From assembly GCA_963706535.1 (NCBI GenBank), contig CAVPMU010000010.1:62001-126000 (forward strand): a DNA stretch of 64,000 nt, written 5' to 3'. Positions within the stretch are counted from its first letter, which is position 1. Each line of letters opens with the position of its first letter. A model generated the notes under the pieces. It saw only the letters and a program-made list of their open reading frames with translations. It made no database searches and had not been told where the DNA came from. The DNA is from RPQJ01 sp963706535. Lineage in GTDB: Bacteria > Pseudomonadota > Gammaproteobacteria > Steroidobacterales > Steroidobacteraceae. This document shows positions 35,481-43,500 of the stretch, one piece after another. The position numbers were made by a program, and so were the translations under genes.

Positions 35481-35587
35481 ATGAGTTTCTGTACGAACAC
35501 GGCAGAAATGCAGTTTGCGGCCTGGGCTGTATGCAAATACAGTCTGATGGTCGCTCGCGTCAACGCGTGCGACGTGCTCTTTGACAA
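35481..35587 (+). promoter_or_regulatory. Leader of repeat element A: conserved block, possible promoter, boxA-like motif
   Basis: Residues 35481-35518 (from ATGAGTTTCTG to AAATGCAGTTTGC) match the inverted copy near 50860-50822 at roughly three quarters of positions, including an identical 13-mer AAATGCAGTTTGC. A possible sigma-70 promoter overlaps its end: TTGCGG (35515-35520), 17 bp, TACAGT (35538-35543). About 32 bp further on is TGCTCTTTGACAA (35575-35587), close to the rRNA boxA antitermination consensus TGCTCTTTAACAA. The palindromic array starts 31 bp after it. Confidence 0.55.
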
Positions 35588-35618
35588 ATTGATCGAGCTT
35601 CGACGGCGGCTGGCGAAT

Positions 35619-35785
35619 GCGATTCAGCTGAATCGCCGGGCGTATGGCCATTGCGATTCAGCTGAATCGTGTGACGTGTCGCCGCTGCAATTCAGCTGAA
35701 GCGTGGGGGTTGGTCGCTGCGATTCCGCTGGGATGCTGGAAGGTCTGCTTGCTGCACCTGGCGTGCGGACGTTCCAGCTGAATCG
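35619..35785 (+). repeat. Palindromic repeat array A (five units, mostly 34-bp period)
   Basis: Units start at 35619, 35653, 35687, 35719 and 35769. The first two are exact GCGATTCAGCTGAATCG. The third is GCAATTCAGCTGAAGCG; the fourth (GCGATTCCGCTGGGATG) and fifth (ACGTTCCAGCTGAATCG) are degenerate. The first three are spaced exactly 34 bp apart, with unrelated spacers of about 17 nt. Each intact unit is a 16-bp perfect palindrome, CGATTCAGCTGAATCG. No cas-like gene is adjacent. The array lies wholly between the photolyase 3' end and the cNMP-domain gene. Confidence 0.8.
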
Positions 35786-35806
35786 TGATTCCTGTGTGCA
35801 AGCCGG

Positions 35807-37183
35807 TCAGCGCTTGATCGCGGCATATGCCGCCAGGGCCGCCGCCCGGCTCTCACGAAAATCGACGATCGGCGTCGCGTACCCGCCATCGTCGCCGACC
35901 AGCTCAGGCACCCAGCGACGGACGTACGCGCCCTCAGGGTCATACCGCTCCGCCTGCAGCGACGGATTGAAGATCCGGAAGAACGGCGAGGCATCGGCGC
36001 CGCAACCCGCGGTCCACTGCCAGCCGAGCGTGTTGTTGGCGAGGTCGGCATCCACCAGCGTGTCCCAGAACCAGCGCGCGCCCGCGAGCCACGGCTGCCG
36101 CAGGTTCTTGGCGAGCAGCGACGCGACGATCATCCGCACGCGGTTGTGCATCCAGCCCGTGGTCCACAGTTCGCGCATGCCGGCATCGACCAGCGGATAA
36201 CCCGTGCGCCCGCGCTGCCAGGCCTCGAGCAGGTCATTGCGCGGCTCCCACGCAAAGCGCTCGAAGCGCGCATCGAGCGGCTGTGTGGCGGTGTGCGGAA
36301 AGTGATGCAGCAGGTGATGCGCGAATTCGCGCCAACCGAGCTGCCGCACGAACGCGTCCCCGGCGGACTGCGCATCGGGTCGCTCAAGCAGCGCATTGCG
36401 CACGGCGGCGAGGCATTGCCGCGGACCCACTTCGCCGAAGTGCAGGTAGGGCGACAGGCGCGAGGTGTTCGCCTGGTCGGGACGATTGCGTCCGTCGGCG
36501 TAGTCGGCCATCGCGCCATCGCAGAACGCCTCGAGTCGATCGAGTCCGCCCCGTTCACCCGGGACCCAGGCCACCGCGAGTCCCCGGTCCCAGTGGACCG
36601 TGGGCAGCAACGCCAGTTCCTCGAGAGTGACGCCGGACGAAGCGACAGGCGGGGCGGGGATGCGTTCGGGCGGCGGCAAGGGCTGCGGCCGAGTGTCGAG
36701 CAGCGCCACGCAACTGCGCCAGAAGGGCGTAAAGACACGGTAGGGGTCGCCCTGCGACGTCCGCGTGTCCCAGGGCTCGACCAGCAGTGCGGCGTTGAAG
36801 CTCCCGGCGTCGAGCCCGGCGTCGCGCAGCGCCACCTTGATGCGCGTATCGCGCGCGACGATCGCCGGATCGTAGAGGCGATTCCAGTACACGCTTTCCG
36901 CGCCCGTCTCGTGCGCGACGCGCAGGAGCGCATCGAGCGTGGGCCCGCGACGGATGCACAACTCGCCACCGCGCTCGCGCAAGGCCTCGCCGAGGCGGGC
37001 AAGGCTGTGATGCAGCCACCAGCGACCCGCGGCGCCGGGCGCCCACTCGCCTTCGTCCTCCGGGGCGTGCACGTAGAGCGCGACGATGCGCTCGGCGCGC
37101 TCGCAGGCCGCGACCAGGGCCGGGTTGTCGGTGAGCCTGAGGTCGCGGCGGAACCAGACGACGGCCGTGGCTGCACCGCTCAC
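35807..37183 (-). CDS. phrB: Deoxyribodipyrimidine photolyase (class I CPD type)
   Basis: A 458-residue DNA repair flavoprotein that splits cyclobutane pyrimidine dimers with blue light. The start is GTG at 37183. The N-terminal antenna domain starts VVWFRRDLRLTDNPALVAACERA. The FAD domain has NTSRLSPYLHFGEVGPRQ, WREFAHHLLHHFP, GRTGYPLVDAGMRELWTTGWMHNRVRMIVASLLAKNL and DADLANNTLGWQWTAGCGADASPFFRIFNP, including the Trp electron-transfer chain. Length and motifs are normal. It is 22 bp downstream of htpX and probably co-transcribed. Confidence 0.94.
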   Translation of the reverse strand: MSGAATAVVWFRRDLRLTDNPALVAACERAERIVALYVHAPEDEGEWAPGAAGRWWLHHSLARLGEALRERGGELCIRRGPTLDALLRVAHETGAESVYWNRLYDPAIVARDTRIKVALRDAGLDAGSFNAALLVEPWDTRTSQGDPYRVFTPFWRSCVALLDTRPQPLPPPERIPAPPVASSGVTLEELALLPTVHWDRGLAVAWVPGERGGLDRLEAFCDGAMADYADGRNRPDQANTSRLSPYLHFGEVGPRQCLAAVRNALLERPDAQSAGDAFVRQLGWREFAHHLLHHFPHTATQPLDARFERFAWEPRNDLLEAWQRGRTGYPLVDAGMRELWTTGWMHNRVRMIVASLLAKNLRQPWLAGARWFWDTLVDADLANNTLGWQWTAGCGADASPFFRIFNPSLQAERYDPEGAYVRRWVPELVGDDGGYATPIVDFRESRAAALAAYAAIKR

Positions 37184-37205
37184 GGCCGATCGTCCGGGTG
37201 AGGCG

Positions 37206-38090
37206 TCAGACGGCCTGCGAGCGCAGCGCGGCGATGCGCTCCTCGAGCGGCGGGTGCGTCATGAACAGCTTCTTGAGCCCGGCGGCGCGGCCGCCCGAGA
37301 TGCCGAACGCGGCCATCTTTTCGGGCAGCGGGCCGGCATGGCGCTGCTGCAGCCGCTCGAGCGCGCCGATCATCGCGCCGCGGCCGGCGAGGCGCGCGCC
37401 ACCGGAATCGGCGCGGAACTCGCGCTGCCGCGAGAACCACATCACGATCATCGTGGCGAACAGGCCGAGCACGATCTCGGCGATGATGGTCGTGACCCAG
37501 AACGCCGGGCCGTGTCCCTGCTCGGTCTTGAACACCACTCGGTCGACCGTGTGGCCGATGATGCGGGCGAAGAACACCACGAAGGTGTTCACGACGCCCT
37601 GGATCAGTGCGAGCGTCACCATGTCGCCGTTCGCGACGTGGCTCACCTCGTGGGCGAGCACCGCCGTGGCCTCGGCCTGCGACATGTTCTGCAGCAGGCC
37701 GGTGCTGACGGCGACGAGCGCGGCATCACGGCGCGCGCCGGTCGCGAAGGCGTTGGGTTCGGGGGAATCGAAGATGCCGACCTCGGGCATGCCGATGCCG
37801 GCCTGCTGGGCCTGCATCTGCACGGTGTTCACGAGCCAGGCCTCGGTGGAGTTTGCCGGCTGTGTGATCACCTTCACGCCCATCATCCGCTTCGCCGTCC
37901 ACTTGGAGATGGCGAGCGAGAACAGCGAGCCGGTGAAGCCTATGACGGCCGCAAAGATGAGCAGCGCGCCGAGGTTCAGGTCCACGCCCTGCGCATCGAG
38001 GATGCTCTCGACGCCGAGCAGCCGCAGCACGATGCTGAGCAGCACGATGATGGCGAGGTTGGTGGCGAGGAACAGGGCAATGCGCTTCAT
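37206..38090 (-). CDS. htpX: Membrane metalloprotease HtpX
   Basis: A 294-residue M48 zinc protease of the inner membrane that degrades misfolded membrane proteins. Two N-terminal helices (IALFLATNLAIIVLLSIVLRLLG; LIFAAVIGFTGSLFSLAIS) precede the catalytic domain. Zn ligands and Glu are in AVLAHEVSHVANGDM, with a further Glu in FSRQREFRADSGGARLAGR, and two more helices lie between. The C-terminus FMTHPPLEERIAALRS is typical. The start at 38090 is the family's MKRIALF. It leads the htpX-phrB pair and is divergent from the small HTH regulator. Confidence 0.95.
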   Translation of the reverse strand: MKRIALFLATNLAIIVLLSIVLRLLGVESILDAQGVDLNLGALLIFAAVIGFTGSLFSLAISKWTAKRMMGVKVITQPANSTEAWLVNTVQMQAQQAGIGMPEVGIFDSPEPNAFATGARRDAALVAVSTGLLQNMSQAEATAVLAHEVSHVANGDMVTLALIQGVVNTFVVFFARIIGHTVDRVVFKTEQGHGPAFWVTTIIAEIVLGLFATMIVMWFSRQREFRADSGGARLAGRGAMIGALERLQQRHAGPLPEKMAAFGISGGRAAGLKKLFMTHPPLEERIAALRSQAV

Positions 38091-38205
38091 CTATGTTCAC
38101 TCCGGGTCGATCGTGGGATCTCGTGGACCGAGCGTGGGGGTAGGGGAACTGCTTTCAAGGCCTGGCCCCGACTCTTCGTATGGCCAGGGCCCGGTGGCTT
38201 CAAGC

Positions 38206-38221
38206 ATACTGCACGAAGTAT
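38206..38221. promoter_or_regulatory. Short inverted repeat in the htpX/HTH-regulator gap
   Basis: ATACT-gcacga-AGTAT is a 5-bp inverted repeat 63 bp upstream of the HTH gene and 115 bp upstream of htpX. It could be an operator or just part of an AT-rich promoter. Confidence 0.3.
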
Positions 38222-38283
38222 AAAACCGGAACTCCGCTTCAGACATGGCGACCAGCGGGGAGTTCCGTCGTGGAGGGCAGGGT

Positions 38284-38586
38284 ATGCGCACGAACGCCGG
38301 GCGGCACTGGACCTTTCTGAGCAACCACGGCCACGTGCTGGTCTGCCTCGCGCTCGACCCCAATGCGCGCCTGCGCAACGTCGCCACCCAGGTGGGCATC
38401 ACCGAGCGCGCCGTCCAGAAGATCGTCGGCGACCTCGAGGAGGCCGGCGTGCTGGTGAGGCAGCGGTCGGGCCGTCGCAACAGCTATCATCTGAACGCGA
38501 ACGCCCCGTTGCGACACGCGCTCGAGGCCCATCGGACCGTGGGCGCGCTGCTGGGCCTGCTCGCGGGCCGCAAGCCTGCCGCCTGA
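38284..38586 (+). CDS. Small winged-helix transcriptional regulator
   Basis: A 100-residue protein. The start at 38284 (MRTNAGRHWTFLSNHGHVLVCLALD) is chosen for its GGAGGGCAGGGT ribosome site. Residues 10-75 form a MarR/ArsR-like winged helix: the recognition region is LRNVATQVGITERAVQKIVGDLEEAGVLVRQRSGRRNSYHLN. The tail is short and lacks an effector domain. Proteins with this NHGHVLVCLALDP opening are common single-domain regulators of unknown targets. It could control the divergent htpX gene or the CHAD gene 11 bp downstream. Confidence 0.82.
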   Translation: MRTNAGRHWTFLSNHGHVLVCLALDPNARLRNVATQVGITERAVQKIVGDLEEAGVLVRQRSGRRNSYHLNANAPLRHALEAHRTVGALLGLLAGRKPAA

Positions 38587-38597
38587 GTTGGATCCGG

Positions 38598-39539
38598 ATG
38601 ACCCGCCCCCGCAATCCGCCGCCACCGCCGCCCGAACTTCCACCGCTGGCCGAAGGCAGCCGCCGACTGCAGGCGAGCGTGCGCGAACAGCAGCGGCGCA
38701 TCACGGTGGGTGCGGCCCGTCTCGCGGCGGCGGCGGTGGACGACGTGCACGACGCCCGCGTCGCGGCCCGCCGGCTGCGTTCGCTCCTCAAGACCTTCCG
38801 GCCGCTGCTCGATCCACGACGGGCGCGGCTCTATCGCATCGACCTGCGCAGCTTCGCCCGCGGGCTCGCCGGTGCGCGCGAGGCCGATGTCCGTCGCGAA
38901 TTGCTGGTCGAACTCGGCCGGCGCGAGCCATCGGTGTCACCCTCCGGTTACCAGCGGCTCAGCAGGCTGCTCGAGGAGAAGAGCCTCGCCGCGCGCGACG
39001 GGCTGCGACGACATCTCGCGGAACCCGGCTGGGCCGCGCTCTGCCGCGCGCTCCAGCGCCAGGGCGCGAGCGAGCGATTGCTGGTCGTGCGCGATGCCGA
39101 CCTCGCCCGGCTGCTGGAACTGGTCGAGGTCTCCTGGGGCAAGGCCGTGCAGCTGATGGAGGCGGAGCCCGAGGACGTCGCCGGGCTGCACGAGCTGCGA
39201 CTCGCCTTCAAGCACTGCCGCTATGCGCTCGAGCCCGTGGCGGACGTGGCGCCGAAGTCCACGGCTCGACTCCTGCGGCGACTGCGCGGCGCGCAGGATG
39301 CGATCGGGGAGCACCGGGACCTGCTGCTCGCCCGGCACTGGGTGAGTGCCAACGAGCGGTCGCTCGGCCGGCCGCTGGTCCGGCGGCTGCAGCCGCTGCT
39401 CGAAACCCGCGAGACGGTGCTGCTGCACGAGGCGGCCGTGCGCAGCCGCAAGGTGCTGCCGGCGTATCGCGAGTGGCGCAGGGCCGCGCGGCGCGCCCGC
39501 AAGACGGTCAGGGAACGAGGGAACCCAGGTCCAGCGTGA
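38598..39539 (+). CDS. CHAD domain protein
   Basis: A 313-residue helical protein. After a Pro-rich start (MTRPRNPPPPPPELPP) the CHAD (conserved histidine alpha-helical) pattern appears: VDDVHDARVAARRLRSLLKTFRPLLD, then GAREADVRRELLVEL, VAGLHELRLAFKHCRYALE and LRGAQDAIGEHRDLLLARHW. The repeated His and Arg on helices fit binding of polyphosphate or other polyanions, the best-supported property of the family. No CYTH domain is fused. Its end overlaps the convergent acetyltransferase gene by 32 bp. Confidence 0.88.
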   Translation: MTRPRNPPPPPPELPPLAEGSRRLQASVREQQRRITVGAARLAAAAVDDVHDARVAARRLRSLLKTFRPLLDPRRARLYRIDLRSFARGLAGAREADVRRELLVELGRREPSVSPSGYQRLSRLLEEKSLAARDGLRRHLAEPGWAALCRALQRQGASERLLVVRDADLARLLELVEVSWGKAVQLMEAEPEDVAGLHELRLAFKHCRYALEPVADVAPKSTARLLRRLRGAQDAIGEHRDLLLARHWVSANERSLGRPLVRRLQPLLETRETVLLHEAAVRSRKVLPAYREWRRAARRARKTVRERGNPGPA

Positions 39540-40029
39540 TCCTGAGCATGCCGCCCGAGTAGGGCTCGGTGCGGGCGTCGAAGCCGAAGCGACGCGCCCA
39601 GTCCAGGATGCGCTGGTTCTCCGCAATGCTCTCGCCCATCAGCGTCTTGATCCCGTGCCCGAGGGCCGCGCGGCCGAGGCTGCGCATGAGTTCGGTGCCG
39701 AGCCCACGGCCGTGCCAGTCGTCGGCCACGACGATGGCGCACTCGGCCTGGTCGCTGGCATCGATGCGCGCGTAGCGGCTCACGCCGATCAGCCGGTCGC
39801 CGGACTCGCCCTCGACGAAGGCGCCGATGGCCATGCGGTCGTGGTAGTCGAGGTCCAGCATGCGGGCGGCATCGGCGCGGCTGACGCTGCTGCCGGAATA
39901 CTGCAGGCGCAGGCGCAGCGTCTCGACGGACAGGCCCTCGATGAACGCGATTTCGCGTTCGAGGTCGTCGGGTCGCAGCGGTCGCAGGGTGACCAACGTA
40001 CCGACGGCGGCCTGCCAGGTACGCTCCAG
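39508..40029 (-). CDS. GNAT-family N-acetyltransferase, start codon uncertain
   Basis: A GNAT domain with VTLRPLRPDDLEREIAFIEGLSVETLRLRL at its start, IGAFVEGESGDRLIGVSRYAR and the acetyl-CoA loop IVVADDWHGRGLGTELMRSLGRAALGHG, then ENQRILDWARRFGF. Family similarity seems to begin at YPSELERTW, five codons after the stop of the acidic gene upstream. In this frame there is no ATG or GTG before the domain. The coordinates given use a CTG at 40029; a TTG at 39996 would give a minimal domain. Read-through or frameshift from the upstream repeat-rich gene is another option. The substrate is unknown. Confidence 0.7.
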   Translation of the reverse strand: MERTWQAAVGTLVTLRPLRPDDLEREIAFIEGLSVETLRLRLQYSGSSVSRADAARMLDLDYHDRMAIGAFVEGESGDRLIGVSRYARIDASDQAECAIVVADDWHGRGLGTELMRSLGRAALGHGIKTLMGESIAENQRILDWARRFGFDARTEPYSGGMLRITLDLGSLVP

Positions 40030-40057
40030 TTCGGACGGGTAGCCGGGGACGGGCGGA

Positions 40058-40399
40058 TTACTCCCGGTCGCGATATTCGTCGTCCTCGTCGTCGTAGTCC
40101 TCGTCGTCCTCGTCTTCGTCCCAGTCGTCTTCGTCTTCTTCCTCGTCGTCCTCCCAGTCTTCTTCGTCCTCTTCCTCGTCGTCATCGTCGTCTTCCTCGT
40201 CCGCCCAGCCCTCGGGCTCGCCGGTGAGTTCGAGGTCGAATTCGACCCAGGTGTCCAGGTCGATTTCCTGGATCTCGCGGTCAAGCCACTGAATGCGAAC
40301 AATTTCCTCGTCCGGGTCGACGGACACGACGCGGAATATTTCCTCGCGGTCGAGGTCCTCGTACCATTGGCCCGGTTCCGGGTCGTAATCGCGGCTCAC
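40058..40399 (-). CDS. DUF6763-like protein with long acidic tail
   Basis: A 113-residue protein. Residues 1-60 (MSRDYDPEPGQWYEDLDREE, then FRVVSVDPDEEIVRIQWLD and IQEIDLDTWVEFDLE) form the small DUF6763-type domain found in gammaproteobacteria. Residues 66-113 are almost pure Asp/Glu with scattered Trp and Tyr, encoded by GAC/GAG/GAA runs from about 40070 to 40200. The tail is unusually long for the family and is likely disordered and DNA-mimic-like or metal-binding, but no function is known. The triplet tract could change length by slippage. Confidence 0.72.
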   Translation of the reverse strand: MSRDYDPEPGQWYEDLDREEIFRVVSVDPDEEIVRIQWLDREIQEIDLDTWVEFDLELTGEPEGWADEEDDDDDEEEDEEDWEDDEEEDEDDWDEDEDDEDYDDEDDEYRDRE

Positions 40400-40559
40400 G
40401 TTGGATCCTCGGTGAGGAATGGCGGAATTTCAGCGTCCGGATCGCTCCCGGCCAATATACGGGCGGCTCCGCGCGGCAGGCAACCGGAACACACTTAGGG
40501 TCGAAGGGGCCATTGTCGCGTAAAATTGACGCAGTGCAACGTAACAGGAAGGTCGTACC

Positions 40560-42356
40560 GTGAGCTATCGCGCCCCCCTTCGAGACATCCGCTTCGTGGT
40601 CCATGAAGTCCTCGACTTCGAGGACCACTACCGTTCCTTCGGCCGCGAAGAGCTGAACCGCGACCTGCTGGAGGGCATCCTCGAGGAAGGCGCGAAGTTC
40701 GCCGAGACCGTGCTGGCGCCCACCAACCGCATCGGCGACGAGCACGGTCTGCGCTTCGAGGACGGCAAGGTCTACACGCCGCCGGGCTTCAAGGAAGCCT
40801 ACGACCGCTACTGCCAGGACGGCTGGAACACCATGACCGCCGATCCGGAGTGGGGTGGCCAGGGCCTCCCGGCCGGTTTCGCGCTCGCGTTCAGCGAGAT
40901 GCTGATCTCGGGCAACATGGCCTGGAAGATGTACTCGGGGCTCACCGAGAGCGCTTGCGCCGCGCTCGACGCGCACGGCAGCGAGGAGCTGAAGCAGCGT
41001 TTCATGCCCAAGATGGTCTCGGGTGAATGGTCCGGGACCATGTGCCTCACCGAGGCGCATTCGGGCAGCGACCTCGGCATCCTGCGCAGCAAGGCCGAGC
41101 CGCGCGCCGACGGGTCGTATGCCATCACCGGCACCAAGGTCTTCATCACCGCCGGGGAGCACGACCTCACCAGCAACATCATCCACCTCGTGCTCGCGCG
41201 GCTGCCGGACGCGCCCCCGGGCACCAAGGGCATCAGCCTGTTCCTGGTGCCGAAGCTGCTGCCGGATGCCGACGGCAACCCGGGCGAGCCGAACGGCGTG
41301 AAATGCGGCTCGATCGAGCACAAGATGGGCATCCATGCCTCGCCCACCTGCGTGCTGCACTTCACCGACTCCGTGGGCTGGCTGGTCGGCAAGCCGAACC
41401 ACGGCCTCGGCTGCATGTTCACGATGATGAACCACGCGCGCCTCGGCGTCGGCCTGCAGGGCCAGGGCCTCTCCGAGCTCGCCTGGCAGGCCTCGATCGC
41501 CTATGCGAACGACCGCCTGCAGGGCCGCTCGCTCACCGGACCCAAGGCGCCCGGCAAGGCCGCCGACCCGATCATCGTGCACCCGGACGTGCGCCGCATG
41601 CTGCTCACGCAGAAGGCGTTCGTCGAGGGCGGGCGCGTGCTGTGCTTCCTCACCGGCCGCGAGATGGACAGCGCCGAGCTCAATCCCGATCCGGAAGCGA
41701 AGAAGCGCTCCGAGGACCTGATCGCGTTCCTCACGCCGATCGTGAAGGCTTTCCTCACCGACGTGTCGATGGAGGTGACGAGCCTCGCTGTGCAGGTCCA
41801 CGGCGGCTCGGGCTTCATCCGCGAGACGGGTGTCGAGCAGTTGATGCGCGACGCGCGCATCACGCCGATCTACGAAGGCACCAACGGCATCCAGGCGCTC
41901 GACCTGCTCGGCCGCAAGGTGTTCGGCACCGGCGGCAAGAGCCTGCAGATGATGAGCGTCCGCATCCTCGACTCGATCCAGAAGTTCGGCGCGCTGCCAG
42001 AGGTGGCCCCGATGGCCGCCGACCTCGGCAAGCGGCTCGAGCAGTGGGGCAAGCTCGCGATGGAACTCGGCAAGGCCGCGATGCAGAACCCCGACGAGGT
42101 GGGCGCCGCGGCGACCGACTTCCTGCAGGTGTCGGGCTACGTGTGCATGGGCTGGTGCTGGCTGGTCTCGGCCGGCGTGGCGGCGAAGAAGCTGGCCGCG
42201 GGAACCGAGGAGGCCGACTTCTACAACGCCAAGCTCGCGACGGCGAAGCTCTACTTCGACCGCATCCTGCCGCGGGTGGACGCGCATGCGGCGGCGGCGA
42301 AGGCGGGCGCGGCGGGCCTGATGACCCTGCCGGCCGAGCATTTCGCCATCGCATGA
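40560..42356 (+). CDS. Acyl-CoA dehydrogenase, long type with C-terminal extension
   Basis: A 598-residue flavoenzyme of the DmdC/AidB-like branch. The start is GTG at 40560 with AGGAAGG before it. The N-terminal acyl-CoA dehydrogenase region (DFEDHYRSFGREELNRDLLE), the FAD/substrate motif MCLTEAHSGSDLGILRSKA, KVFITAGEHD, the middle-domain EHKMGIHASPTCVLHFTDS and the C-terminal VQVHGGSGFIRETGVEQLMRDARITPIYEGTNGIQALDLLGRK (catalytic Glu in YEGTNG) are all present. The last 130 residues form the extension of this subfamily. It probably oxidises a fatty or branched acyl-CoA, or 3-methylthiopropanoyl-CoA. Its stop overlaps the proB start (ATGA), an unusual pairing. Confidence 0.92.
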   Translation: MSYRAPLRDIRFVVHEVLDFEDHYRSFGREELNRDLLEGILEEGAKFAETVLAPTNRIGDEHGLRFEDGKVYTPPGFKEAYDRYCQDGWNTMTADPEWGGQGLPAGFALAFSEMLISGNMAWKMYSGLTESACAALDAHGSEELKQRFMPKMVSGEWSGTMCLTEAHSGSDLGILRSKAEPRADGSYAITGTKVFITAGEHDLTSNIIHLVLARLPDAPPGTKGISLFLVPKLLPDADGNPGEPNGVKCGSIEHKMGIHASPTCVLHFTDSVGWLVGKPNHGLGCMFTMMNHARLGVGLQGQGLSELAWQASIAYANDRLQGRSLTGPKAPGKAADPIIVHPDVRRMLLTQKAFVEGGRVLCFLTGREMDSAELNPDPEAKKRSEDLIAFLTPIVKAFLTDVSMEVTSLAVQVHGGSGFIRETGVEQLMRDARITPIYEGTNGIQALDLLGRKVFGTGGKSLQMMSVRILDSIQKFGALPEVAPMAADLGKRLEQWGKLAMELGKAAMQNPDEVGAAATDFLQVSGYVCMGWCWLVSAGVAAKKLAAGTEEADFYNAKLATAKLYFDRILPRVDAHAAAAKAGAAGLMTLPAEHFAIA

Positions 42357-43489
42357 GATCCGCTGCCGTGGCCGGCCGCTCACGCCTCGCCACGGCCAGG
42401 CGGGTCGTCGTCAAGGTCGGTTCCGCGCTGCTGGTCGAGGGCTCGACCGGGCGCGTGAACCGCGCCTGGCTCGAATCACTGGCGGACGACCTCGCGACCC
42501 TGCGCACGCGCGGGCAGGAAGTGGTGGTCGTGTCCTCGGGCGCCATCGCGCTCGGCCGTCGCGTGCTCGGGCTGCCGGCCGGCAAGCTCAAGCTCGAGGA
42601 AAGCCAGGCCGCCGCCGCGGTGGGGCAGATCCGCCTCGCGCACGCCTGGAAGGAAGTGCTCGAGCAACGCGGCTTCAAGGTCGCGCAGGTGCTGCTCACG
42701 CTCGGTGACACCGAGCAGCGGCGCCGGTACCTGAACGCGCGCAATACGCTGAGTGCACTCACCCGCCTCGGCGCCATCCCGGTCATCAACGAGAACGACA
42801 CCGTGGCGACGGCGGAGATCCGCTACGGCGACAACGATCGCCTCGGCGCCCGGGTCGCGCAGATGGTGAGCGCCGACTGCCTGGTGCTGCTCTCCGACGT
42901 GGACGGCCTCTACACGGCCGACCCGACCCGCGAGTCCACGGCCGAATTCATCGTCGAGGTGCCGCGCATCACGCCGGAAATCGAGGCGATGGCGGGCGGA
43001 TCGGCGTCCGACGTCGGCTCGGGCGGCATGGCCACCAAGGTGATGGCGGCCAAGGTCGCGGTCGCCGCGGGCTGCCACATGGCCATCGCGGCGGGGCGCG
43101 AGATGCATCCATTGCGGCGCATCGAGTCGGGCGAGCGCTGCACGTGGTTCGTTGCAGATGCCTCGCCCGTCACCGCGCGCAAGCAGTGGATCGCGGGCAC
43201 CCTGCAGCCCGGCGGCGAGCTGCACGTGGACGAGGGCGCGGCCAGGGCGTTGCGCGATGGCCGGAGCCTGCTGCCCGCGGGCGTGGTGCGCGTCACCGGT
43301 CGCTTCGATCGCGGCGACGCCGTCGCGGTGCGGGATCCGGCCGGCCTCGAAATCGCCCGCGGCTTGACGGCATACTCGAGCACCGATGCCGAACGCATCC
43401 GCGGCCGGCGCAGTGCCGAGCTCGAGGGACTGCTCGGCTATCGTGGCCGGGACGAGATGATCCACCGCGACGACCTGGTGCTGGTGTGA
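42353..43489 (+). CDS. proB: Glutamate 5-kinase
   Basis: A 378-residue enzyme for the first step of proline synthesis (glutamate + ATP to glutamyl 5-phosphate). The start at 42353 overlaps the acyl-CoA dehydrogenase stop. The amino-acid kinase domain shows RVVVKVGSALLV, VVVVSSGAIALGRRVLGL, QAAAAVGQIRLAHAW, NARNTLSALTRLGAIPVINENDTVAT, GDNDRLGARVAQMVSADCLVLLSDVDGLYTADP and GSGGMATKVMAAKVAVAAGCHMAIA. The C-terminal PUA domain is present (GELHVDEGAARAL to LLGYRGRDEMIHRDDLVLV). It is followed by proA, so the two form a proline operon. Confidence 0.96.
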   Translation: MRSAAVAGRSRLATARRVVVKVGSALLVEGSTGRVNRAWLESLADDLATLRTRGQEVVVVSSGAIALGRRVLGLPAGKLKLEESQAAAAVGQIRLAHAWKEVLEQRGFKVAQVLLTLGDTEQRRRYLNARNTLSALTRLGAIPVINENDTVATAEIRYGDNDRLGARVAQMVSADCLVLLSDVDGLYTADPTRESTAEFIVEVPRITPEIEAMAGGSASDVGSGGMATKVMAAKVAVAAGCHMAIAAGREMHPLRRIESGERCTWFVADASPVTARKQWIAGTLQPGGELHVDEGAARALRDGRSLLPAGVVRVTGRFDRGDAVAVRDPAGLEIARGLTAYSSTDAERIRGRRSAELEGLLGYRGRDEMIHRDDLVLV

Positions 43490-43500
43490 CGACTGCCGTG

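Noticed and set aside
35619..35785. Classical CRISPR array
   Set aside because: Units are short palindromes of about 17 bp, spacers are about 17 nt, units degenerate quickly and no cas gene is near. It is reported as a separate kind of array.
40070..40200. Microsatellite or CRISPR-like repeat
   Set aside because: The GAN tract is the coding sequence of the acidic tail of the DUF6763-like protein, in frame throughout.
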